Shown here in pieces: positions 25,378 through 32,892 of a stretch of 64,000 bases of DNA. The DNA comes from JAZDKP01 sp043802925 (lineage in GTDB: Bacteria; Fibrobacterota; OXYB2-FULL-49-7; JAEUSG01), in the NCBI GenBank assembly GCA_043802925.1, contig JAZDKP010000285.1:9020-73019 (forward strand). The letters run 5' to 3'. The notes under the pieces are model-generated. The model saw only the letters and a program-made list of their open reading frames with translations. It made no database searches and had not been told where the DNA came from. Both the position numbers and the translations under genes were made by a program. Position 1 is the stretch's first letter. Every line of letters begins with the position of its first letter.

Positions 25378-27092
25378 TTTCGTGCGATCCCCCTCACGTT
25401 GAGCTGGATGCTCCTGTTTCCATTCCATTCGTTTTCTTCGGGCGAAAAAGCGAGCGTAATCGGGCGGCCCGGCACGGTAATGTCCGCAAGCCGCTCCGCC
25501 ATGCGGAAGGCGATGGCGTCAAAGGAAAGGTTGCCCTGCCGGACGCGGAACTTGAGGTGGCTGTTCCCAACAACACGCGGAGACCCGTCCAGCCGGAGAC
25601 CCTCCGCGTACAGGACCGGCCGCGGGTTCTGCGGACCAAAGGGCTCAAATCGGCGCAGGGCGTCGAGCAGGGGCCAGTCGATTCCGCGCAGGTCGCCCGC
25701 GTCAGCGTCCGTCCGCAGGGGTCGGACCAGGCGTTCGGGCGTCAGCGTGCGGGCCGCAAAGGCATTGACGCGCGCGGCGAATTCATCGAGCCGCTCCGCC
25801 CGCACGCTGACCCCCGCGGCCTGCTCATGGCCGCCGAAATTGTCGAGCAGCGCGGCGCTGTCGGTAATGGCGGAAAGCACGGAAAAACCCGGGATGCTGC
25901 GCGCCGAGCCGCGGCAGAGACCGTTCTCGCGCGCGAGCACGAGCGCGGGACGGCCAAAGCGTTCGGTAAGACGGGTCGCGGCAATGCCCAGCACACCGGG
26001 ATGCCACGTGTCGGAACAGAGAACGAGAAAAAAGGTTTTTGACAGGTCAACGTCGCGCTCGACCTGGCGAAAACACTCCTCGGTCACGGCCTGGTCAAGT
26101 CCTTTGCGTTCCTCATTGTTCATTTTGAGCGCATCCGCCCCTCGGCGCGCTTCTGCGGGATCACGGGTGAGGAAAAGCTCCACGGCCTGGCGCGGGTCGC
26201 CGAGCCGGCCCACCGCATTGATCAGGGGCGCAATCTGGAAAAGCACCTGCCCGGTGCCGATGGGTTTGTCGTACAGTCCTGTGGCCGTGAGCAGCGCCTT
26301 GACCCCTTCGCACCCGCTTTTTTTAAGGCCCGCCAAACCCGTGGACACAATGACACGGTTTTCACCGAGGAGTGGAACGATGTCCGCCGAGGTCCCCAAA
26401 GCGACCAGGTCCAGGCAACTGAGCGGGTCCGTTTCGGGCGACAGCCGTTCGCTCAACGCCTGCAGGAACTTGAAGGCCACGCCCACGCCCGCGAGGTGCT
26501 TGTCCGGGTAAGTCTCGCCCGGGGCCTTGGGGTTGAGCACCGCAAGCGCGTCAGGCCGTTCGGGACGGGGCTCATGGTGGTCCGTGACAATGACGTCCAT
26601 GCCGAGGGAACGGGCGAGCGCGATTTCCGCAAGCGCGGTAATGCCGCAGTCCACGGTGAGAATAAGCGAGACCTTCTGCTCGCTGATTTTCCGGATGGAG
26701 GATTCGGAAAGGCCGTAGCCTTCGGTGATGCGGTTGGGAATGTGGTAGGTGATATGATCCGTGTGCCGCCGGAGATACCCGTAGAGCAGGGCAATGGCAG
26801 TGATACCGTCCACATCGTAATCGCCGTAGATGCAAATGTTCTCCCCGGCGCGCACGGCCGACAGTGTGCGGTCGACCGCGGCCTCCATTTCACGGAAGAG
26901 CAAGGGCGAATGGAGCTGCGAAAGTTCAGGGTTGAAAAAGCGGGTGAGTGCGGTTTCATCAGTAAGCCCACGACCGCAGAGCACGGCCGCGGCAATGTCG
27001 GGCAGGCGGAAGGCTTCGGCCACACGTCGGAGCACAACGGCATCAACGGCAGGGGGGGGCAGGAGGGTTTCGCGGGTCAGTGTCTGCGGCAT
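25209..27092 (-). CDS. recJ: Single-stranded-DNA-specific exonuclease RecJ, with unusual C-terminal read-on
   Basis: A 627-residue DHH/DHHA1 5'-3' ssDNA exonuclease. DYDVDG (91-96), the VDCGI strand (147-151), the DHH motif (171-173) in VTDHHEPRPERPDAL and GGHEQAAGVSV in the DHHA1 domain are present, plus the OB-fold end with SIQLNVRGI at ~569. RecJ homologues normally end near here. In this copy the frame stays open for a further ~58 residues that overlap the start of argH out of frame. The tail (ARKCGKDVSRERTI...) looks non-native, so a lost stop codon is likely. It acts in recombination and mismatch repair. Confidence 0.93.
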   Translation of the reverse strand: MPQTLTRETLLPPPAVDAVVLRRVAEAFRLPDIAAAVLCGRGLTDETALTRFFNPELSQLHSPLLFREMEAAVDRTLSAVRAGENICIYGDYDVDGITAIALLYGYLRRHTDHITYHIPNRITEGYGLSESSIRKISEQKVSLILTVDCGITALAEIALARSLGMDVIVTDHHEPRPERPDALAVLNPKAPGETYPDKHLAGVGVAFKFLQALSERLSPETDPLSCLDLVALGTSADIVPLLGENRVIVSTGLAGLKKSGCEGVKALLTATGLYDKPIGTGQVLFQIAPLINAVGRLGDPRQAVELFLTRDPAEARRGADALKMNNEERKGLDQAVTEECFRQVERDVDLSKTFFLVLCSDTWHPGVLGIAATRLTERFGRPALVLARENGLCRGSARSIPGFSVLSAITDSAALLDNFGGHEQAAGVSVRAERLDEFAARVNAFAARTLTPERLVRPLRTDADAGDLRGIDWPLLDALRRFEPFGPQNPRPVLYAEGLRLDGSPRVVGNSHLKFRVRQGNLSFDAIAFRMAERLADITVPGRPITLAFSPEENEWNGNRSIQLNVRGIARKCGKDVSRERTIPIWRPLTVRSILTNASSATTLRAVSPMPGRSKNAVCSHRVKPLK

Positions 27093-27234
27093 TGCATGAA
27101 AACATAATTTGTTGGCAAAAAGTTATCAACATCTATAAAATAATATTGACTGGATGAATCGGAATATACTGCGTTGGTTAGTTTGACTGGTACTTAACGA
27201 TGGTTACGCTTGAATAATGCTTTCAATGACAACA

Positions 27235-27289
27235 ATAGGGCCATTAATAATATATATGGCGCCAATAAATACTTTTATGGCGCCAATAA
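27235..27289. repeat. Phased GGCGCC operator-like repeats
   Basis: The 13-base unit ATGGCGCCAATAA occurs exactly twice, at 27256-27268 and 27277-27289, in a 21-base period. A related but degenerate copy (GGGCCATTAATAA) lies at 27238-27250, with its centre 20 bases upstream. Units on one helix face suggest binding of a protein in tandem. They lie in the 280-base AT-rich gap between divergent recJ and the HTH/ATPase regulator gene (27093-27372), 84 bases upstream of the latter start. Nothing else was recognised there. Confidence 0.55.
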
Positions 27290-27372
27290 CGTCTCTTACG
27301 TATCCATTTACTTGCTTATTCTTTATGATTTGTGTATGTTTTAATGAAAACCTATGGGTAAAAGATTAAAAC

Positions 27373-28530
27373 ATGCGCTTTCCTAAAATCAAAGCCGATG
27401 AAATACGCAGTTTTATACTGCAGAATATTGAATTTCATCCTCATGATATTGTCAGAGTCACTGCAGAAAAATTTGCAATGTCCCGGAAAGGTGTCAATAA
27501 ATATCTTCGTAAACTTGCTCTTGAAAACATCATTCAGCTGAAACCCAACGGCCGTTCTCCCGACTACCGTTTCAGGGAAACAAGAAATGTCATCCACTTT
27601 GAAAATGTGCCCGCACTACGCGAAGATGACATTTGGAAAAATCATGTACGCCCCAAACTCCCGCCTTTAAGCGAGAATGTCCTGGCCATCTGCCAGTATG
27701 GGATGACCGAAATGATAAACAATGTCATCGACCATTCAAATTCAAAAACAATGGATCTCGTCATCGCATATACCATTCCTAAAATATGGTTCTGGGTCAT
27801 GGATGACGGTGTCGGCATCTTCAATAAAATCCAGAAAGATTCCAATCTGGAAGACCCCAGACATGCCATTATTGAACTCGCAAAAGGAAAGTTGACCTCG
27901 GATCCCGCGCATCATTCCGGGCAGGGTATCTTTTTTACATCACGGATGTTTAATGTGTTTGACATCATCTCCGGAAACCTGTTCTTCTCAGGCAATGAAA
28001 AAACGGATTATTCGGTGGAAGTCAAACAAAAGAATACCGGCACGTCCGTCTTTCTGCTTATTCAAAGAGACTCAACCCTTGAGATGAAAACCGTCTTTGA
28101 CCGTTTTTCTGACAATGAAGAGAACGACTATGGTTTCACAAAAACACTCGTTCAGCTAAAACGGATGCAGGATGAAGGAGAAAACCTCGTTTCCAGATCC
28201 CAGGCAAAGCGCCTGATCGTCCGTTTTGAAAAATTCAAGGAAGTGGTGTTGGATTTTAACGGAATCAAAACCATCGGCCAGGGATTTGCGGACCAGGTGT
28301 TCCGCATCTTCAAAGCAGACCATCCGCTGACGCGTCTCAGTGCGGTTAACACCAATGAAGAAATCGATAAAAGGATCCGGAGCGCGCAAAACGACGATAC
28401 GACGGCGGACAACACCGCGCCACGGTCCACGCCAGTCCTTAAAGCATCACCCACGACCGCAACAACGGTATCCACCTCCTCTTCCTCCGCCTCCGTTACC
28501 CCATCGTCATGGTACAGGCCTTCGACATAA
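27373..28530 (+). CDS. HTH - HATPase - STAS-like (DUF4325) regulatory protein
   Basis: A 385-residue protein. Residues 1-70 hold a winged-helix-like segment (VRVTAEKFAMSRKGVNKYLRKL). Residues ~85-230 form a GHKL ATPase (MTEMINNVIDHSNS N box, MDDGVGI G1, HHSGQGIFFTSRMF G2). Residues ~275-335 resemble DUF4325 (RLIVRFEKFKEVVLDFNGIK, GQGFADQVFRIF), a STAS-like fold. The final ~40 residues are Ser/Thr/Ala-rich. No His-kinase dimerisation domain or transmembrane helix is present. It may couple a cytosolic ligand or partner to DNA binding. It has no clear ribosome site and its promoter region carries the phased repeats. Base composition is AT-richer than surrounding operons. Confidence 0.75.
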   Translation: MRFPKIKADEIRSFILQNIEFHPHDIVRVTAEKFAMSRKGVNKYLRKLALENIIQLKPNGRSPDYRFRETRNVIHFENVPALREDDIWKNHVRPKLPPLSENVLAICQYGMTEMINNVIDHSNSKTMDLVIAYTIPKIWFWVMDDGVGIFNKIQKDSNLEDPRHAIIELAKGKLTSDPAHHSGQGIFFTSRMFNVFDIISGNLFFSGNEKTDYSVEVKQKNTGTSVFLLIQRDSTLEMKTVFDRFSDNEENDYGFTKTLVQLKRMQDEGENLVSRSQAKRLIVRFEKFKEVVLDFNGIKTIGQGFADQVFRIFKADHPLTRLSAVNTNEEIDKRIRSAQNDDTTADNTAPRSTPVLKASPTTATTVSTSSSSASVTPSSWYRPST

Positions 28531-28572
28531 ACAGGTAAACGAATTCCCGTCGTTTTTCTCTCCTCCATACAT

Positions 28573-28601
28573 TTGACATATCCTCAAGCGTAAATTATCT
28601 T
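28573..28601 (+). promoter_or_regulatory. Candidate sigma-70-type promoter for the outer-membrane protein gene
   Basis: TTGACA is followed by a 17-base spacer and TATCTT. It lies about 50-80 bases before the next start codon, with an AGAGGAGCC ribosome site in between. The -35 is a perfect consensus match and the -10 matches four of six positions. Confidence 0.4.
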
Positions 28602-28653
28602 TATTCCTGCGATTTCAAATACTTGCTTTAGTTCATTAAAAGAGGAGCCTTTC

Positions 28654-30438
28654 ATGAAAAAGACGCTTTTCATCTCCCTTCTGCTCGTTGCGGGCCTCAC
28701 CTTTGCGCAGGACCCCGCAGCCCCAGCCCCGGATGCCGGCACAGCACAGCCCGCGGTCGAACAGCCTGCGACACCCGCAGTCGAACAGCCCGCAGCGCCC
28801 GCACCCGAAACCCCGGCAACACCGCCCGCGGACAAACCAACAGACACGGATAAAAAAGCGGACGAAGCCAAGGCCGATGACACCAAATCCGCAACCGAAG
28901 GCGGCAAGGAAAAAGTCTCCTGGAGCGTGGGAATGGGATCCGTCACCGTGGACGGCAAGCAGTGGAACCGGCTCTCCCTCCGCCCCGACATCCCCATCTG
29001 GAAGTTCGGCCTCTGCCTCGACATCGAAATCTTCGTGGACGATTCAGGCAATATTTCGGACAAGGGCTGGAAGTTCAATAACGCCAAAAATATCTTTGAG
29101 TCCATTTCACGTAAAATCTACTACCTCCGTTTCGGCCATCCCGGCGACAAGGTCTACGCCAAAATTGGCGCACTCGACAACGTGACCCTTGGCTACGGCC
29201 TCATCATGAGCGGCTACGCCAACTCCCTCCAATACCCCGATGTCAAAAAAATGGGGCTCCACTTCGAGCTCAACAACATCGGTACCTACGGCGTGGGCGT
29301 TCAGGGCGTCATCAACAACTTCCAGGACTTCCAGCGCGACGGCGCGCTCATCGGCACGCGCCTTTCGGTCCAGCCGCTCCTTTCCACCGGCATTCCCATC
29401 CTCAAAAACCTGGCCGTGGGCGGTAGCTACGTGACCGACCTCAACCAGCGCGCGGCCATCACCGACCGTGATGGCGACAAGGTCCCGGATGTGCTCGATA
29501 AACAGCCCAACGATAAAAACTGGGCCATTGACCACCCCGAATTCACGCTGCTCGACACCACAGCCCCGGCCATTGCGGGCGCAGTCCACATCGTGGACTC
29601 GGCCTATCAGGTGATTAACGATTCAACCGTGAGCAAGTACCGCAGCTATATTGAAGGCAAGGACCCGTTCAGTATAGCAGGCGCGGACATCGGACTTCCC
29701 CTGATTAACAAGAAATGGCTCAACCTGCTGGTGTACGGTCAGTGGGCCATGGATGTCGACAGTAAGGACAAGTACGACTCAATCAAAACGACAGGCTGGG
29801 GCATCGCGGCTCCCGGCGCACGGTTCGGCCTCGGGCCCGTTGTCCTGACCGCGGAATACCGTTATTTCAAGGACCAGTTCCAAGGCCAGTACTTTGACCA
29901 GACCTATGAACTCGACCGTATGAAACAGATTGACAGCGCTACACTCTGGGCCAAAGAGCGCTTCCTTGAAAAGTACGCAAACTCGACCATGAGCGGCGTT
30001 TTCTCCGGCATTCAAATGAACCTCATCAACATCCTCGCGGCCCAGGCAACCTACCAGTGGATGAAGGTCACCTACGACAAGGTCGATTCCCTGGTCGAAC
30101 AGCCCGGGACCGACCAATCCATCAGCGCCAGCGTGGGCCTCGGCGAAACCGTTCGGAACGTGTTGCGCAAGGTCAAAATTGACGACGTCAATGCCTATTA
30201 CTTGAAAAAGAACATCGGCACCTGGGTCGTAGACTACACAACCGAACCGGTTTTTGACAAATTCCTCGAGAAAACCCCTTTTGTGCTCATGGGTTACAAA
30301 GTCGGTTTCCAGCTCTCACAGTCCATGATCCTCTATTGGGACACCCAATACACCTATGTTCTGGACGAAACAACGGACAACCAATACGATCTGAAAATCA
30401 AGAAGCGGCTGAACATCGAAACCGTGATGCGCTTCTAG
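28654..30438 (+). CDS. Outer-membrane-like protein with Pro/Ala linker and a calcium-binding-type repeat
   Basis: A 594-residue secreted protein. The signal peptide is MKKTLFISLLLVAGLTFAQ. Residues ~20-90 are Ala/Pro/Glu-rich with short repeats (EQPATPAVEQPAAP). The remaining ~500 residues are rich in alternating hydrophobic beta strands and end in an aromatic residue (VMRF), as in beta-barrels. DRDGDKVPDVLDKQPND (~residues 271-287) is a thrombospondin type-3-like calcium loop. It is probably an outer-membrane porin or assembly barrel, with the linker exposed to the periplasm. It is a single gene with its own promoter candidate and terminator. Exact role unknown. Confidence 0.65.
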   Translation: MKKTLFISLLLVAGLTFAQDPAAPAPDAGTAQPAVEQPATPAVEQPAAPAPETPATPPADKPTDTDKKADEAKADDTKSATEGGKEKVSWSVGMGSVTVDGKQWNRLSLRPDIPIWKFGLCLDIEIFVDDSGNISDKGWKFNNAKNIFESISRKIYYLRFGHPGDKVYAKIGALDNVTLGYGLIMSGYANSLQYPDVKKMGLHFELNNIGTYGVGVQGVINNFQDFQRDGALIGTRLSVQPLLSTGIPILKNLAVGGSYVTDLNQRAAITDRDGDKVPDVLDKQPNDKNWAIDHPEFTLLDTTAPAIAGAVHIVDSAYQVINDSTVSKYRSYIEGKDPFSIAGADIGLPLINKKWLNLLVYGQWAMDVDSKDKYDSIKTTGWGIAAPGARFGLGPVVLTAEYRYFKDQFQGQYFDQTYELDRMKQIDSATLWAKERFLEKYANSTMSGVFSGIQMNLINILAAQATYQWMKVTYDKVDSLVEQPGTDQSISASVGLGETVRNVLRKVKIDDVNAYYLKKNIGTWVVDYTTEPVFDKFLEKTPFVLMGYKVGFQLSQSMILYWDTQYTYVLDETTDNQYDLKIKKRLNIETVMRF

Positions 30439-30461
30439 CAGCCACGCCGCTGAATTCCCTG

Positions 30462-30492
30462 AGGGCCTGCTTGGTAAAAGCGGGCCCTTTTT
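30462..30492 (+). terminator. Rho-independent terminator between the outer-membrane gene and the deacetylase gene
   Basis: AGGGCCTGCTT (30462-30472) pairs with AAGCGGGCCCT (30478-30488) with one mismatch, followed by TTTTT. The next start codon lies just 18 bases past the T-run. Confidence 0.85.
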
Positions 30493-30509
30493 AATTATAT
30501 TAACCGCGA

Positions 30510-31370
30510 ATGAGCATCTTCATTGTAACTACAGGGATTTTACTCTCCCTCACCCTTCTGTTCTACCTGTTCTGGCTCCTGGCCTTCCGCCGCAAATCCA
30601 TGTCCGCGGTCCCGGCCCTGGCCTACCATCATGTGCAGGAAAAGGCGGGCTTCCCGGCCACCAAACTCACCTTCGCAAAGTTCGAAGCCCAGATGCTCGC
30701 ACTCAAGGAACGCGGCTACCGGGCGCTTTCACCCGATGCCTTCCTCCGTGCCGCAGGCACGGGCGCGGACAAATCGGTCTTCATCACCTTCGAGGACAGC
30801 TACGAATCCGTCACCCGCGAGGCCCTGCCCCTGCTCCGCTCGCTGGAATACACAGCCCTGATTTTTGTGGTCTCGAACTATATCGGGAAACCGAGCGAAT
30901 GGGACGTGCGCTTCTGCTGTTCGGACCACATGACCCACGAACAGATACGGCGCGCGCTGGACGCGGGTTTTTTTCTCGGCTCGCACACAAAGACGCACCC
31001 GGACCTCACAACCCTCTCCCCGCAACGACTCCGCGAAGAGTTGACGGGTTCCAAAAAAGCGCTCGAAGACGCCTTCGGCCGTGAGGTCAAGCACCTCTCT
31101 TATCCCTTCGGCCGTTATAACCGCCGCGTCATGGCCATGGCGCAGGAGGCGGGGTACACCGCGGCCTTTACCATCAACCGGCCCCTGTTCGCCGCACGGT
31201 TCAACGCCCTGGCCGTACCCATGGTCGGCGTCTATACGGTCGATTCCCTCCGTAATTTCCTCTGCAAAGTCGAACGCGGCCCCTTTGTCTGGATTCTGGA
31301 CGTGCGTGATAAATTCATCAACCGCTTTGCCAGCGGCACCGCGCTGATCAAAGGGGGGCGCCCGGCATGA
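30510..31370 (+). CDS. Polysaccharide deacetylase family protein (CE4/NodB), membrane-anchored
   Basis: A 286-residue protein with an N-terminal signal-anchor helix (residues ~3-27) and then a NodB-like domain. YHHVQEKAGFPATKLTF, FITFEDSYES (motif 1; canonical TFDD has Asp where this has Glu), SHTKTHPDLTTLS (motif 2 metal site) and LSYPFGRYN (motif 3) are seen. CE4 enzymes remove N-acetyl groups from cell-surface sugars using a metal held by Asp-His-His. The metal-binding Asp is retained but the catalytic-base Asp is Glu, so activity may be altered. No ribosome site is visible, and an upstream TATATT box suggests a leaderless transcript. Its stop overlaps the next ATG by 4 bases. Confidence 0.85.
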   Translation: MSIFIVTTGILLSLTLLFYLFWLLAFRRKSMSAVPALAYHHVQEKAGFPATKLTFAKFEAQMLALKERGYRALSPDAFLRAAGTGADKSVFITFEDSYESVTREALPLLRSLEYTALIFVVSNYIGKPSEWDVRFCCSDHMTHEQIRRALDAGFFLGSHTKTHPDLTTLSPQRLREELTGSKKALEDAFGREVKHLSYPFGRYNRRVMAMAQEAGYTAAFTINRPLFAARFNALAVPMVGVYTVDSLRNFLCKVERGPFVWILDVRDKFINRFASGTALIKGGRPA

Positions 31371-32869
31371 AACTTTTCCGCATCGCGGCCTGCGTCCTCG
31401 CGCTGCAGGCCTGCACCCTGGCCAACCCGCGGGTGGAAGATCTTCGTGGCCTTCCCGATTCCGCCTCTGTCGAATACACGGTCACAGCAGGTCGTCTGAC
31501 ACTCGTTTTTTCGGAAGACGCCGCAATCACTATCGTGGATTCAGGCGCATTTTTCAGCGCGGTTCTGGGCAACGGCTTTGACCGCAGCGGCAACACGCTG
31601 ATACGCGCAGGCGAAGGCAAGGCCCTGCACATCACGCTCACGCTCCGGGGCGGCAGCGTGACCCTTCTGCCGGCGGATTCAACGATGCCCCTCGACAGTG
31701 TGCTCGCCCATGCGAGTGCGCCCACGCTCGCCTCCGCGCAATTCATCAACAACTGGAGCGACTTTGTGCGCTACAACCGCGCCGAAGGGCTCTTTCTTGG
31801 CGCAGCCTTTGACAGCCGCCGGCTCGACCGTGGTCGCCGGGGCCTCCTCCTTTCCGCGGGGTACGCCACTGGCGCACGGCTCGTGGAATACGAGGCCGGT
31901 GCTGTCGTGGGCTTTCCGCTGGGCCGGATAAAAGCGGAAGGGCGGCTCACACACGGCCTCCGCGCCATCACCGAAGACACACGCATCATCGATGCGGACG
32001 AAAACACGCTTTTGATGTTCCTCTTCGGCGATGACTACCGCGACTATTTCAACAGCAAATATACCGAACTCTCCGGCTCCCTTCAGCCCCTGCGCGGATT
32101 CCGCCTTTTTGGTGCAGCTGGCAACGCCTATTACCACTCCCTGGCGCGCAATGCGGTCTTCCACCTTTTCGGGGACGACAGCCTGTTTGTACGCTGGAAC
32201 CCGGGTGTGATCGAGAACGAGGACCACTATCTTAAGGCCGGCGCGGAATGGGACGATGTGCGCGGCCCCTTCCCACGGCAGGGGTTCCGGGCAAAAGCCC
32301 TCGGCGAATATTCGGGCGGCCGCATCAAAAGCAGTTTTTCCTACCGTAAGGCCACCCTCGACCTGCGCGCATTCCGCCCGCTTTCCCCCGTTGTCGAGTT
32401 GTCGTGCGGGCTCTTTGCGGGCGAGGTCACGGGCAAAGTCGGCCGCAATGCCATTGCCACGCAAAAGTTATTTGATTTCGGCGGAATCGGCACGGTGCGC
32501 GGCCTCCGCTTCCGCGAAGAAGCGGACTTTCTCGACCAGGACCGCATCGTAACCGCCACAGCCGAAATCCGCGTCCGCGCAGGCCGCATCCTTGACGGAT
32601 TCATCCCGGTTCTTCCGCGCCTCCTGCCCCCGCGTTCGCTCATTCTTGTCGGATTTGACGCAGGCAGCATCTGGAACACCCAAAACGACAATCTTGACTT
32701 TGACAACCTGTTCACGGAAATGCGGATGGCCCGGTTCCATAAGTCCGTCACACTCGGCCTTTCGGACCCCAACGAAAACATCAGGCTTGAACTGTCGCGC
32801 GCCTTCCGTTTTGACCGTGACGAAACCTCCGACGCCGTCATGCTGCGCATAACCCCCAAACGCTTCTGA
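31367..32869 (+). CDS. BamA/TamA-like surface-antigen outer-membrane protein
   Basis: A 500-residue protein with a signal peptide (MKLFRIAACVLALQACTLANP). The beta-strand-rich C-terminal part has GGIGTVRGLRFREEADFLDQ, the VRGY/F-like motif of the BamA/Omp85 strand-swap region, followed by IVTATAEIRVR. The middle part (SGYATGARLVEYEAGAVV, YRDYFNSKYTELSG) alternates aromatic and small residues as in barrels. No POTRA domain is seen and the C-terminal residues (TPKRF) lack a perfect Omp signature. It may insert or secrete a surface polymer modified by the adjoining deacetylase. It overlaps the deacetylase gene by four bases. Confidence 0.65.
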   Translation: MKLFRIAACVLALQACTLANPRVEDLRGLPDSASVEYTVTAGRLTLVFSEDAAITIVDSGAFFSAVLGNGFDRSGNTLIRAGEGKALHITLTLRGGSVTLLPADSTMPLDSVLAHASAPTLASAQFINNWSDFVRYNRAEGLFLGAAFDSRRLDRGRRGLLLSAGYATGARLVEYEAGAVVGFPLGRIKAEGRLTHGLRAITEDTRIIDADENTLLMFLFGDDYRDYFNSKYTELSGSLQPLRGFRLFGAAGNAYYHSLARNAVFHLFGDDSLFVRWNPGVIENEDHYLKAGAEWDDVRGPFPRQGFRAKALGEYSGGRIKSSFSYRKATLDLRAFRPLSPVVELSCGLFAGEVTGKVGRNAIATQKLFDFGGIGTVRGLRFREEADFLDQDRIVTATAEIRVRAGRILDGFIPVLPRLLPPRSLILVGFDAGSIWNTQNDNLDFDNLFTEMRMARFHKSVTLGLSDPNENIRLELSRAFRFDRDETSDAVMLRITPKRF

Positions 32870-32892
32870 CCCCACCGTTTCAAAGGACCGTC

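Noticed and set aside
25378..25428. Upstream in-frame start of argH
   Set aside because: Adds 17 residues without similarity; the conserved N terminus begins at 25377.
25195..26511. 438-codon plus-strand frame opposite recJ and argH
   Set aside because: Arg/Ser-rich antisense; both genes on the minus strand are certain.
27256..27289. GGCGCC repeats as a CRISPR array
   Set aside because: Only two exact copies, unit of 13 bases and no spacer-length regularity typical of CRISPR; no cas genes.
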